Shown here: in pieces, positions 28,362 to 37,288 of the stretch
Layout: the number at the start of each line of letters is the position of its first letter
Numbering within the stretch: the stretch's first letter is position 1
Source of the DNA: an uncultured Corynebacterium sp.
Lineage (GTDB): Bacteria; Actinomycetota; Actinomycetes; Mycobacteriales; Mycobacteriaceae
Length of the DNA: 64,000 nucleotides
Assembly (NCBI RefSeq): GCF_946221935.1
Contig: NZ_CAMIGN010000010.1
Span: 1-64,000, forward strand
Direction of reading: 5' to 3'
Position numbers and translations under genes: made by a program
The notes under the pieces: generated by a model
Seen by the model: the letters and a program-made list of their open reading frames with translations, nothing else
What the model was told of the DNA's origin: nothing
Databases searched by the model: none

Positions 28362-29018
28362 TTAGTTTTGCTGGCCGTTGGTGTTCGCGCAATGCTGAGA
28401 TAGCCGTTCGACGTACTTCGCAAGCACATCGCACTCCACGTTGACGCGGGATCCCGGCTGCAGATCACCCAACATAGTGTCGGCCAGTGTGGTGGGAATC
28501 AGGGAGACTTCGAACCAGTCTTCTTCATTCTTCCCTACTGTCGGCACCTCTGGGACCTCAGCAATGGTCAACGACGTGCCATTGATCGCTACCGAGCCCT
28601 TCTTGGCGAGGTAACGGGACAGCTCCGGTTGATCCAAACGGAAGCGGAAAATTTCCCAGTGCTCTGAGGGACGCCGCTCGATCAGCTGGGCAGTGCCGTC
28701 CACGTGTCCTTGCACGATATGCCCGCCAAAGCGCTGGCCGCTGGCCATCGCACGCTCGACATTCACCCGGTCGCCCACTGAGATGCTTCCCAGGGCACTG
28801 TAGTCCAGCGTCACCTGCATCACATCAGCTGTGAACTCTGCGGCCTTTTCGCCCGCGCCGAGCTCCGCGATAGTCAGGCACACGCCATTAATCGCGATGG
28901 AATCACCTCGCTTGGCATCCTCCAGCACGCCGGGGACAGTGAAACGCATCCGCAGCGAGTCTCCCGCTGCGTCAATAGCGGCGACCTGTCCGACCTCCTC
29001 GATGATCCCGGTGAACAT
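28362..29018 (-). CDS. ribC: Riboflavin synthase, alpha subunit
   Basis: Dismutates two lumazine molecules to riboflavin. 218 residues made of two internally similar barrel halves: MFTGIIEEVGQV at the N-terminus with the first NGVCLTIAE, then FGGHIVQGHVDG and NGTSLTIAEV in the second. AGGAG precedes the ATG. A perfect palindrome lies 20-37 bp upstream of the start. Confidence 0.97.
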   Translation of the reverse strand: MFTGIIEEVGQVAAIDAAGDSLRMRFTVPGVLEDAKRGDSIAINGVCLTIAELGAGEKAAEFTADVMQVTLDYSALGSISVGDRVNVERAMASGQRFGGHIVQGHVDGTAQLIERRPSEHWEIFRFRLDQPELSRYLAKKGSVAINGTSLTIAEVPEVPTVGKNEEDWFEVSLIPTTLADTMLGDLQPGSRVNVECDVLAKYVERLSQHCANTNGQQN

Positions 29019-29037
29019 GCGCGCTCCTAACGTTTTA

Positions 29038-29055
29038 TGTATGTGATTACATACA
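29038..29055. promoter_or_regulatory. Palindrome TGTATGT-GATT-ACATACA upstream of ribC
   Basis: Perfect 7-base arms with a 4-base spacer in the 66-bp ribD-ribC gap. An overlapping window, 29042-29057 (TGTGATTACATACACA), matches 9 of 10 arm bases of the GlxR/CRP consensus but lacks the central TA. It may be an operator for ribC-ribAB-ribH. No FMN riboswitch is present. Confidence 0.5.
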
Positions 29056-29084
29056 CACTAGCCCACTGTGGGTTACTCCCAGTG

Positions 29085-30149
29085 TCAGGGGGTACGTCCG
29101 GGCGCCGTCATCGTCCAGCGAATATCCCCACCCAATACCTCCAGCTCACGTGGCACAAAGCGCAGGATATCTGCGATTGTCTGGCCGAGGGCGCCTCGCT
29201 GCGTGCTTAGCGACGCCACCCCTGCCCCCAACACTGCCGGTGCTGCGTAGTACTGCACTTCGTCCACTACCCCAGCGCCTATAAAAGCCGCAGCTACCTC
29301 TGCACCACCCTCCACCAGCAGCGTGCGCACATCGCGCTCCCAGAGCTCTGCAAGGGCAGCGTGTACATCACGAGTGCGCAAGTGGACAGCCTGTCCCGGA
29401 GCGTCAAAAATCCGTGCGTCGGTGGGAACGTCACGGGTTCCTAATACCACTCGCAGGGGCTGGAGGTCCTCTGCAAAGGGCTTTCCTTGTGCATCACGTG
29501 CAGATAGGCGAGGGTTATCGGCGGCGACGGTACCAGTTCCGACAAGGATTGCATCACGACGGGTTCTGTCTTCGTGAGCAGCGACACGCGCAGCATCCCC
29601 GGTGATCCACTGGCTCGTTTTATCTATCGCAGCTACCCGTCCGTCCACCGTTGAGGCGATCTTGAGACAAACATGCGGACGCTGCTCAGCCATCGCGATA
29701 AGCCAGGGTTCCACGCTGTACATCTGGGTCCACGGAACCAGCGTCGCACCACCTGGGGCAGTCGGCTGTGGCAGATAAGGACCAAAAACCTCCACACCGG
29801 CCGCGCGCAGAGTCTCGGCGCCCCCAGTCGCAGTGGGGTTCGGGTCTGCGAAGAGAAAATCAACGCGGCGAATACCCGCCTCAATCAGTGCCTGCGCACA
29901 CGGACCCGTGCGGCCAGTGTGGTTACAGGGCTCCAAAGTCACAATCGCCCGGCCGCCGCGGGCGCGGTCGCCGGCCTCCTGCAGTGCCATCACTTCAGCG
30001 TGTGCTGCGCCAGGGCGTTGTGTATGGCCACGGCCTACCACTACCCCGGCAGAGTCTTCGATCACCGCACCGACCGGCGGGTTCGGGCTAGCTTTCTGAG
30101 TCGCCTGCCAGCCGAGGCGGTGGGCGTCGGAAAACAGAGAAAGATCCAT
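29085..30149 (-). CDS. ribD: Bifunctional pyrimidine deaminase/reductase RibD
   Basis: Second and third steps of riboflavin synthesis. 354 residues. The N-terminal deaminase has zinc ligands in HAEVMAL and PCNHTGRTGPCAQA. The C-terminal reductase has VCLKIASTVDGRVAA, DAILVGTGTVAADNP and LLVEGGAEVAAAFI. The start is ATG 30149 (MDLSLFSDAHRL). It begins 4 bp after rpe, so the two are co-transcribed. Confidence 0.97.
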   Translation of the reverse strand: MDLSLFSDAHRLGWQATQKASPNPPVGAVIEDSAGVVVGRGHTQRPGAAHAEVMALQEAGDRARGGRAIVTLEPCNHTGRTGPCAQALIEAGIRRVDFLFADPNPTATGGAETLRAAGVEVFGPYLPQPTAPGGATLVPWTQMYSVEPWLIAMAEQRPHVCLKIASTVDGRVAAIDKTSQWITGDAARVAAHEDRTRRDAILVGTGTVAADNPRLSARDAQGKPFAEDLQPLRVVLGTRDVPTDARIFDAPGQAVHLRTRDVHAALAELWERDVRTLLVEGGAEVAAAFIGAGVVDEVQYYAAPAVLGAGVASLSTQRGALGQTIADILRFVPRELEVLGGDIRWTMTAPGRTP

Positions 30150-30153
30150 GTAG

Positions 30154-30831
30154 CTACTGGGCGCGAGTGCGGATCTCATCAACCGCCGCGGCGGGGTCTT
30201 CCTTGCCGAAGACACTGGAGCCGGCAACGTACACGTCCACGCCCGCGGCGGCGGACTCGGCAGCGGTCTCCGGCCCAATGCCTCCATCGATCTCGATGAG
30301 AGTATCTAGGCCTAATTCGTCGATACGGCTGCGCAGCGCGCGAACCTTGTCCAGTACCTCGGGCATAAACTTCTGGCCGCCGAAGCCCGGCTCCACACTC
30401 ATCACCAGAACGAGGTCAAACTTGTCCAGATGATCCAGAAGTGGCTCCACCGGAGTATTCGGCTTGATCGAAATGCCCGCCGCCGTGCCGTGTCCGCGCA
30501 ACTTGTCGGCCAAGACAATAGCTGCGTCGACATCCGCCACGGCTTCCAGGTGGAAGGTGACGGACTGGAAGTCATCGGCATAGTCCACCGCCCACTTCTC
30601 TGGGTTCTCAATCATCAGGTGCACATCCAAGTGCTTGTCCGTGTGGGGAAGCAGCGACTTGGCCACTGGAAGACCGAAAGAAAGGTTAGGAACGAAGTGG
30701 TTATCCATCACGTCGATGTGCAACCAGTCTGCATTCGGTACTCGGCCAATTTCGCTGGCCAAGGCAGAGAAATCGGCGGCGAGGATCGACGGGGCGATGA
30801 GCGGGGTGCGGGAAGTGCGGGGGTTCGGCAT
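30154..30831 (-). CDS. rpe: Ribulose-phosphate 3-epimerase
   Basis: Interconverts ribulose-5-phosphate and xylulose-5-phosphate, complementing the tkt block. 225 residues, TIM barrel. Metal and catalytic motifs are WLHIDVMDNHFVPNLSFG, DVHLMIENP, VMSVEPGFGGQ and EIDGGIG. I chose ATG 30831 over TTG 30840, although an AGAAAGG element is nearer the TTG. Ribulose-5-phosphate is also a riboflavin precursor, which fits its place next to ribD. Confidence 0.96.
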   Translation of the reverse strand: MPNPRTSRTPLIAPSILAADFSALASEIGRVPNADWLHIDVMDNHFVPNLSFGLPVAKSLLPHTDKHLDVHLMIENPEKWAVDYADDFQSVTFHLEAVADVDAAIVLADKLRGHGTAAGISIKPNTPVEPLLDHLDKFDLVLVMSVEPGFGGQKFMPEVLDKVRALRSRIDELGLDTLIEIDGGIGPETAAESAAAGVDVYVAGSSVFGKEDPAAAVDEIRTRAQ

Positions 30832-30848
30832 TGGAACCAAAAGCCTTT

Positions 30849-32363
30849 CTACTTGTCGGCGGGGCGGCTGGCCGGGCGCAGCGCGGCGAAGAACATTGCG
30901 TCGGTGCCGTGGATATGGGGCCAGAGCTGAACAAAGGGCTTAGTCTGGGCGACGTTCGTGGCGGCCAGCTCAGGCAGGTACTCAGTAACGTCCAGAATCT
31001 CCGCACCGGTACGTGCCGCGACCGAGCGAACCACGTCCGTAGTCTCCTTAGGGTGCGGGGAGCACGTGGAGTAGATCACCACTCCGCCCGGGGCAGCCGC
31101 AGCCAGGCCACTGGTCAGCAACTCGCGCTGGAGCGTGACAAGCGGCGGAACATCCTCTGGGGACTTCGTCCACCGAGCCTCAGGGCGGCGACGCAACGCA
31201 CCGAGACCGGAACACGGGGCGTCGATCAGTACACGAGTAAAACCACCCTCCGGAATATTCAGGCTCTTGATCTCTTCCAACTTCCGCCCATCGCCCACGT
31301 GCACACGCACTGGAAACTCGCGGACAGTCTGCTCGATCAACGTGGCGCGGTGCTGGGCAATCTCCACCGCATCCACACTCGCCTGCTCGGACAGCGCGGC
31401 TGAGGCAATAAACGCAGTCTTGCCGCCCGGCCCCGCGCAGAGATCCAGCCACCGGCCAGGCAATTCGGCAGCGACAGGTACGCGGGTCGTAGCCAGGGCA
31501 ATTAGCTGCGAACCTTCATCCTGTACGCTAGCCAGCCCCTCGCGCACCGGGGCGATGTCGCCGGGGGCGCCTTCATCCAAATAGACCGCGTAGGGAGAGA
31601 ACCTGCCCTCGGTACCACCGGTGATCAGTGCCAACTCCTCGCCGCTAATCTGGCCGGGGCGGGCGGCCAGGTGCACAATCGGGCGCGCGTCATCGGTAGC
31701 CAGCGCATATTCGAGTTCGCTGCGCCCTTCTTCGGTAGCGGGATCCACTCCCAGGGACTCAGCGAATACCTGGGCAATCCATTCCGGGTGTGCATTGCGC
31801 AAGCTTATGTCTGCCAGTTCATTACCTGGCGCCACTCGCTCGATCCATGTTTCGGGCTTCTTCCGGGTCAGCCCTCGCAGCACCCCGTTGACGAACCCGG
31901 ATGCTTGGCCTGCGCCATGGGCTTTCACCAACTCCACCGATGTGTTGACGGCAGCGTGGTTCTCCACCCGTGTGCGCAGGATCTGGTAAGCGCCCATGCG
32001 GAGGGCATCAAGGGCTACTGAGTCGATCTTTTCAATCGGGCGCCCAGCAGCGTCAGCGATGATTGCGTCCAATAGTCCGCGTGCGCGCAGGGTGCCATAG
32101 GTCAGCTCTGTGGCAAATGCGGCGTCGCGTCCCTTTATACCTGCTTCCCGCAGCGCCTTGGGCAGCACCAAGTTGCCGAAAGCGTCGTCGACTGTGACGG
32201 CCCGTAATACGCCAAAGACGACGTCGCGTACCTTGTCCCCGGAGCCCTTTGCACGGCTTTTCCGCTGCCTATGTTCGGGACGGCGTTGCTGGTAGCCCGT
32301 AGCCTTTGCGGGTTTATGTTCGCCGCTGCGCGCCGATTCAGAGCGCGCCCTGAAGCCTCCCAT
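30849..32363 (-). CDS. rsmB: 16S rRNA (cytosine-967-C5) methyltransferase family (RsmB/Fmu)
   Basis: SAM-dependent m5C methyltransferase. 504 residues. A basic, low-complexity N-terminus of about 45 residues is followed by a NusB-like RNA-binding domain, then the Rossmann domain with DLCAGPGGKT. The two catalytic cysteines are in DAPCSGLG and YSTCSPHPKE. It sits 8 bp before fmt in the same direction, inside the translation cluster. Confidence 0.95.
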   Translation of the reverse strand: MGGFRARSESARSGEHKPAKATGYQQRRPEHRQRKSRAKGSGDKVRDVVFGVLRAVTVDDAFGNLVLPKALREAGIKGRDAAFATELTYGTLRARGLLDAIIADAAGRPIEKIDSVALDALRMGAYQILRTRVENHAAVNTSVELVKAHGAGQASGFVNGVLRGLTRKKPETWIERVAPGNELADISLRNAHPEWIAQVFAESLGVDPATEEGRSELEYALATDDARPIVHLAARPGQISGEELALITGGTEGRFSPYAVYLDEGAPGDIAPVREGLASVQDEGSQLIALATTRVPVAAELPGRWLDLCAGPGGKTAFIASAALSEQASVDAVEIAQHRATLIEQTVREFPVRVHVGDGRKLEEIKSLNIPEGGFTRVLIDAPCSGLGALRRRPEARWTKSPEDVPPLVTLQRELLTSGLAAAAPGGVVIYSTCSPHPKETTDVVRSVAARTGAEILDVTEYLPELAATNVAQTKPFVQLWPHIHGTDAMFFAALRPASRPADK

Positions 32364-32370
32364 GTTCCTA

Positions 32371-33375
32371 TTACTCCCCTGTTTCCGCTTCTGTGTTCCG
32401 GGCGCTGAAGGTCGGATGCTTCGCCAGCAACTCCTGCTGACCGCGCGCCCAGGCGGCCGCGTCCATCATCTTCTTCCCCGGCGGTTGGATCAGCGTGATC
32501 TCTAGCGCGCTGGTGCCCGTGCCTACGAAAACTTTTTTGTTCGACGCCACAACATCACCTGCACCGAGTTCAGCAAGTTCTGACGCGTCCGTGGGTGAGG
32601 TAGGTAGCAGCATGCCGATCTTGAACCGTTGGTCGTCCAACAAAGTCCATGCACCAGGCGCCGGAGTGTGAGCACGGGCAGTGCGCTGAATGACTTCGGC
32701 GGGCTGCTTCCAATCGATTTGCGCATCAGCCGGGTGAATCTTCGGCGCGTGTGTAGCCGCCTCATCGTCCTGTGCGGACAGCTCAGCAGAGCCATCATCC
32801 ATCTCGATGAGGGCATCGGCCAGTAGCTCGCGGCCGGCATAGGTCAGACTTGCCAGCAGGTCGTCTGCCGTATCTTCAATGGCGATCTTCTGGGTCAGTT
32901 GGGCGGCGACTGGGCCGGTGTCCAGCCCCTGTTCGATACGGAAGATGGATGCTCCCGTGTACTCGTCGCCAGCGGCCAGCGCTGCTTGAACGGGCGCTGC
33001 ACCGCGCCAGCGTGGCAGGAGTGAGTAGTGCAGGTTTACCCATCCATGCTCAAACACGTCGAGGAGGTCGGTAGGAATCAGGTTGCCATAGGCCACTACT
33101 GCCGCGGCAGACACACCGCGTTCGGCGAGGTTGGAAAGCACCGCGCGGGCCTCGTCACCGGATTCCGTACCGGCTTTGAGGCTGGGCCATTTGTAAGTGG
33201 GGATGGCGGCCTTTTCCGCAACTTCCGCGACCTTAGATGGGCGCAGGCTGCGGCCACGTCCCCGCTTGGCGTCGGGCTGGGTAACGACCGCAACGACCTC
33301 GATACGCTCATCGGCGATGAGGTGTTCTAGCGCCACGGCGGCGGGTTCCGGAGTGCCGGCAAAGACGATTTTCAC
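32371..33375 (-). CDS. fmt: Methionyl-tRNA formyltransferase
   Basis: Formylates initiator Met-tRNA. 334 residues. The formyl-transfer domain carries VFAGTPEPAA and the catalytic HYSLLPRWRGAAPVQ; the C-terminal OB-like domain binds tRNA. Its start overlaps the def stop by 4 bp (ATGA), coupling formylation with deformylation. Confidence 0.97.
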   Translation of the reverse strand: MKIVFAGTPEPAAVALEHLIADERIEVVAVVTQPDAKRGRGRSLRPSKVAEVAEKAAIPTYKWPSLKAGTESGDEARAVLSNLAERGVSAAAVVAYGNLIPTDLLDVFEHGWVNLHYSLLPRWRGAAPVQAALAAGDEYTGASIFRIEQGLDTGPVAAQLTQKIAIEDTADDLLASLTYAGRELLADALIEMDDGSAELSAQDDEAATHAPKIHPADAQIDWKQPAEVIQRTARAHTPAPGAWTLLDDQRFKIGMLLPTSPTDASELAELGAGDVVASNKKVFVGTGTSALEITLIQPPGKKMMDAAAWARGQQELLAKHPTFSARNTEAETGE

Positions 33376-33878
33376 TGTTTAAACCACTCCGATTCGCGAA
33401 TTTGGCGCATGGCCTCTCGGCGCTGGTCTGCCTCTAGGTGTTCGATGAAAAGCACGCCATCAAGATGGTCGGTTTCGTGTTGCACACAACGCGCCAGCAA
33501 GTCCGTAACCTCGCGGTCAATCTCCTCGCCATCGACGGTCGTACCACGCAAGCGCACTCGCTGGGCACGGGTGACGTCACCGCCGACGTCCGGGATGGAA
33601 AGGCAACCCTCGCCCCCGGTTTGCGTCTCCTCCCCCACGGCCTCCCAAGTCGGGTTGATCACATGTCCGCGATCCCCATCGCAGTCGAAGACGAAAATGC
33701 GGCGAGTGATACCCACCTGGTTGGCGGCCAGTCCCACGCCACCGAAGTGATCCATGGTCTCCAGCATGTCCTCGACCAGGCGACGCGTTCCCGCATCCTG
33801 AATAAGTTCTGATTTCACTGGGTCCGCCACGGTCTTAAGGACCGGGTCCCCAAAGTAGCGCATGTTCAGCACGGTCAT
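33372..33878 (-). CDS. def: Peptide deformylase
   Basis: Metalloenzyme removing formyl groups from nascent proteins. 168 residues. All three motifs are intact: GVGLAANQ (47-54), EGCLSIP (90-96, metal ligand C92) and HETDH (134-138). The start is ATG 33878 (MTVLNMRYFG). The hexamer TAGTGT eight bases upstream suits a leaderless transcript beginning within the 3' end of priA. Confidence 0.96.
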   Translation of the reverse strand: MTVLNMRYFGDPVLKTVADPVKSELIQDAGTRRLVEDMLETMDHFGGVGLAANQVGITRRIFVFDCDGDRGHVINPTWEAVGEETQTGGEGCLSIPDVGGDVTRAQRVRLRGTTVDGEEIDREVTDLLARCVQHETDHLDGVLFIEHLEADQRREAMRQIRESEWFKQ

Positions 33879-33886
33879 GGTTATCA

Positions 33887-33892
33887 ACACTA
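33887..33892 (-). promoter_or_regulatory. -10 box TAGTGT for leaderless def-fmt mRNA
   Basis: TAGTGT on the minus strand ends 8 bases before the def ATG, the same spacing as at mptB and the ABC ATPase. It overlaps the last codon of priA. No Shine-Dalgarno sequence is seen before that ATG. Confidence 0.45.
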
Positions 33893-35953
33893 ACCGATCC
33901 GCACAGGATCCATGACAACCCGCAGGGCGTCGGGTTGGGTTGAACGACTGCCCCGCTGGATTGTGCGTACCGATTGGGCGCTGCGCAACGCTTGCCCCAG
34001 CGCAATGTGCTGGTCGGCGGGAACCCGCACCAGCATGCGCCTGGCGGCCTGCCGAGCTTGCGGGTCGTGGCTATCAATTCCGGCGGGCAAACGCACTCCG
34101 GGTGGAAGCTCCACGGGGCCTAAGGTCTCCGCACCCGGGGGTAACTCCCAGTTGGATTCAAGTCCTTCAATCGCCGTACTGGTGCCGTCGACAGCAGCCA
34201 CGGCAAAAGCTGGAGGGAAGGCAGCCTCGGCGCGGTGGGCAAGTTCGGCACGAGCTGCCCCGACCGGATCCCAGCGAATAAGCTGTTGAGCCGTGGGGAG
34301 GCTGGCCGCGCCGGCGAAGACAACCTTGCCGCCATTCGTTCGGGGCGCCACAAGTGATGCTGCTTCCATCCAATGCCGAAGCGCTGTCTCAGCCGCTCTT
34401 AGGTCTTGTCTGCCCAACAGAATCCACGGATCCACCAAAACTGCTGCGCCATAGAGGCCGTCTTCCACAGTGGGCTCGGCCCCCGGGGTGGCTACTACTA
34501 TGCTCCCGCGACGCTTCACGCTGTCCACTACGTGCTTGCCACCGCTAGCGATGATTGGCACACCAGGAAAGGCCCGCCCCAACTCTTCCACGGTCCGGTC
34601 ATGCCCTATGACAGACAAGCGCACGCTGTGGTTACCGCAACTTGGACAGGTGAATAGCCCCGCAGTTTGCCCACACCACCGGCAGCGCGGTGGAGCTGCA
34701 TCCGCATTTGTCGGCAGTTCCAATGGCCCATTACAGTGTCTGCAGCGCGCGGGGGTGCGACACTGTGCACAGGCCAACGCGGGTGCGTACCCGCGGCGCG
34801 GTACCTGCACCAGAGCGGGCAGGTCATTATCCAGGCATTCTCGTATAGCGGCAAACGCCATGGAGGGGATTCTTGCCCCGGGCGCATGCAGCTCCCGTTC
34901 CGTCGCTCCGTCCGTCTCCCCTAATCCCCGGATCCATGGCATGGCCTCATGTAAGGAATCTCGGGTGGGCAACAGGGGATACACCAGTTTCCGATCCACC
35001 CACTGCTGTACTTCCGCCGACCTATGAACCCCAGCGATCAGCAGTCCCGCCCCGGTGTGCTGTGCATGCAGCGCCAGTGCTTCGCGCGCATGGATATACG
35101 GTGCACGCGGATCCACCAGATTATCGTCGGACTCACCTATCAGCACCATTAACCGGGGCTTGGGCATTGGCAGCAACGCCGCTGAGCGGGTACCGACCAC
35201 CACCCGCGCTTGACCTGCCAGAACGGATAAGTAGCGGCGGTATCGTGCATTGGGGCCGACCTGGGCCGTCAGCTCCATCACCTGTGCGGTGTTCATATGC
35301 TCTTTTAAACCGGCTACCAGGCGATCGACCAAGCGTTGGTTGGGTGCCACCACCAAGACCCCACCGTCGGTGTTCCAGGCCACGGCAGCTGCAACGGCCG
35401 CGATGAGGGTGGGGATGTCGCGGCCTGGGGGCGTCAATAAACAAGCCCTGGCAGGTTTGCCCTCGACGAGCGCAGAAAGGAACGCCCCACCGTGAGGGTA
35501 AGGCGTAAGGGCCTCCTCCGCGGCCTGATAGGAGTCGGCGGAAGCCTGCTCGACGGACTGCAACTTCGCACCAAGGTTTTCCCATGCCGCGCCATCGGCG
35601 AACAACCCCGCCTCTTCCGCTGAGGCATGCCGGGAGGGAACAACCGAACGCAGAATATCCGAACGCACCCCGGCATAGCGATCCGCCAGAACGTTCACCA
35701 GCTCCCATAGGTGCTTCGGCAACACACGCAGGGGGCTAATCACACGCTCCAGTGATCGCAGCTCGCCGGGATGGTCACTCCGTCGGCGCCGCTCAATAAC
35801 GAAGGCATCGACGAGTCGCCCGGAAAAGCGAACGCGAACGCGCACACCCGGTTGGGCGTGCGCATCCATGCTTTCCGGCACCGCGTAGTCGAAAAGCCGA
35901 TCTAGGTGTGGCACGCCGAGTAACGGCAGGACTCGCGCGACGGGCTGTTCCAC
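33890..35953 (-). CDS. priA: Replication restart protein PriA, helicase-motif-deficient actinobacterial form
   Basis: Primosome protein that binds forked DNA for replication restart. 687 residues. The N-terminal DNA-binding region includes RVRVRFSGRLVDAFVIERR. Where E. coli PriA has a Walker A motif, this protein has LLTPPGRDIPTL, and the DEEH box is replaced by LIGESDDN, so ATP-driven unwinding is unlikely. The zinc-binding cysteines are kept (CAQCRTPARCRHC, CRWCG, CPSCG). This loss is common in actinobacteria. The start is GTG 35953, 25 bp after metK. Confidence 0.94.
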   Translation of the reverse strand: MEQPVARVLPLLGVPHLDRLFDYAVPESMDAHAQPGVRVRVRFSGRLVDAFVIERRRRSDHPGELRSLERVISPLRVLPKHLWELVNVLADRYAGVRSDILRSVVPSRHASAEEAGLFADGAAWENLGAKLQSVEQASADSYQAAEEALTPYPHGGAFLSALVEGKPARACLLTPPGRDIPTLIAAVAAAVAWNTDGGVLVVAPNQRLVDRLVAGLKEHMNTAQVMELTAQVGPNARYRRYLSVLAGQARVVVGTRSAALLPMPKPRLMVLIGESDDNLVDPRAPYIHAREALALHAQHTGAGLLIAGVHRSAEVQQWVDRKLVYPLLPTRDSLHEAMPWIRGLGETDGATERELHAPGARIPSMAFAAIRECLDNDLPALVQVPRRGYAPALACAQCRTPARCRHCNGPLELPTNADAAPPRCRWCGQTAGLFTCPSCGNHSVRLSVIGHDRTVEELGRAFPGVPIIASGGKHVVDSVKRRGSIVVATPGAEPTVEDGLYGAAVLVDPWILLGRQDLRAAETALRHWMEAASLVAPRTNGGKVVFAGAASLPTAQQLIRWDPVGAARAELAHRAEAAFPPAFAVAAVDGTSTAIEGLESNWELPPGAETLGPVELPPGVRLPAGIDSHDPQARQAARRMLVRVPADQHIALGQALRSAQSVRTIQRGSRSTQPDALRVVMDPVRIG

Positions 35954-35978
35954 AGTGCTAATTGCTACCTGCTACGTG

Positions 35979-37205
35979 CTACTGAGCGGCCTCGACAGCC
36001 TTCTTCAGCGCAGCCACTCGGTCGGTGCGCTCCCACGGCAGGTCCAGGTCGGTCCGGCCAAAGTGGCCGTAAGCGCTGGTCTGGGCGTAAATCGGGCGCT
36101 TGAGGTCAAGCTCCTGAAGAATCGCAGCGGGGCGCAGATCGAATACCTGGCGGACGGCATCCTGAATGACCTCCACTGGAACGGTCTCGGTGCCGAAGGT
36201 CTCCACGTACAGGCCAACAGGCGTTGCGCGGCCGATAGCATAGGCCACCTGAACCTCCGCACGGTCAGCCAGCCCGGCAGCCACAATGTTCTTGGCCACC
36301 CAACGCATGGCATAGGCACCGGAGCGGTCGACCTTGCTTGGATCCTTTCCGGAAAACGCACCGCCGCCGTGGCGAGCCATGCCGCCGTAGGTGTCGACGA
36401 TGATCTTGCGGCCGGTCAGGCCTGCATCACCCATGGGACCACCCAGAACGAAGGACCCAGAGGGATTCACCAGCAGCGTGTAGTCTGTGTCGGCCAAATT
36501 GCCGCTCAATCCTGCCTCGTCCAGCACATACTGAACAACGTGGGTGCGGATCTGCTCATGTAGCCACTCCTGTTCGATGCCGTCGTCGTGCTGGGTGGAA
36601 ACCACGACCGTATCCAGGCGAACCGGGGTGCCTTCTGCGTCATAAGCGAAGGTCACCTGGGTCTTGCCATCGGGACGCAGATGCGGGACGATGCCCTTCT
36701 TGCGCACCTCGGTCAGGCGCCGCGATAGGCGGTGCGCCAGCGCGATCGGCAGTGGCATAAATTCTGGGGTTTCGTTGGTGGCATAGCCGAACATGAGGCC
36801 CTGGTCACCGGCGCCCAGGCGGTCGATTTCGTCGAGCTCTGCGCCGTCATCGTCGTTCTGGGAGCGGTGCTCCAAGGCGGTGTCCACTCCTTGCGCAATC
36901 TCCTGGGACTGTTCGCCGATTGCGATGTTTACGCCGCAGGTAGAGCCGTCAAAGCCCATATCGGAGCTGTTGAAGCCGATCTCCAGCAGAGTTTTGCGTA
37001 CGAGTGCGGGAATCTCTACATAGGTGGTAGTGCGGATTTCGCCGACAACGTGAACCAGTCCAGTGGTCACGACGGTTTCGACGGCCACGCGTGCCTCTGG
37101 GTCCTTGGCAAGCAATGCGTCGAGGATCTTGTCGGAGATCGCGTCGCAGATCTTGTCAGGGTGCCCTTCGGTGACGGACTCGCTGCTAAATAGGCGCAAA
37201 GACAC
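35979..37205 (-). CDS. metK: S-adenosylmethionine synthetase
   Basis: Makes SAM from methionine and ATP. 408 residues. ATP and metal motifs are TEGHPDKICDAISDKIL (12-28), GAGDQGLMFGYA, GGPMGDAGLTGRKII and GGGAFSGKDPSKVDRS. The 83-bp upstream gap holds an McbR-type operator, a TAGTAT -10 hexamer and a small inverted repeat (TTAAG-GACT-CTTAA, 37237-37250), pointing to control by sulfur status. Confidence 0.98.
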   Translation of the reverse strand: MSLRLFSSESVTEGHPDKICDAISDKILDALLAKDPEARVAVETVVTTGLVHVVGEIRTTTYVEIPALVRKTLLEIGFNSSDMGFDGSTCGVNIAIGEQSQEIAQGVDTALEHRSQNDDDGAELDEIDRLGAGDQGLMFGYATNETPEFMPLPIALAHRLSRRLTEVRKKGIVPHLRPDGKTQVTFAYDAEGTPVRLDTVVVSTQHDDGIEQEWLHEQIRTHVVQYVLDEAGLSGNLADTDYTLLVNPSGSFVLGGPMGDAGLTGRKIIVDTYGGMARHGGGAFSGKDPSKVDRSGAYAMRWVAKNIVAAGLADRAEVQVAYAIGRATPVGLYVETFGTETVPVEVIQDAVRQVFDLRPAAILQELDLKRPIYAQTSAYGHFGRTDLDLPWERTDRVAALKKAVEAAQ

Positions 37206-37262
37206 GTGGAATTTTTCCTTTTTTAGGTATCAGTTATTAAGGACTCTTAAGTCGATGGACAC

Positions 37263-37282
37263 ATACTAGACCAAGCTGTCTG
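37263..37282 (-). promoter_or_regulatory. McbR operator TAGAC-N6-GTCTG overlapping the metK -10 box
   Basis: Bases 37267-37282 match the McbR consensus TAGAC-N6-GTCTA in 9 of 10 defined positions. McbR is the methionine/cysteine repressor of C. glutamicum, and metK is a known target there. A minus-strand TAGTAT hexamer (37263-37268) overlaps it by two bases, so binding would block promoter use. Confidence 0.75.
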
Positions 37283-37288
37283 TATTTG

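Noticed and set aside
29019..29084. FMN riboswitch upstream of ribC
   Set aside because: The gap is only 66 bases and lacks the conserved RFN-element sequence blocks; it holds a palindrome instead.
29064..29084. Hairpin directly after the ribD stop (CACTG-GGG arms) as a terminator
   Set aside because: Contains a bulge and is not followed by a T-run on the minus strand.
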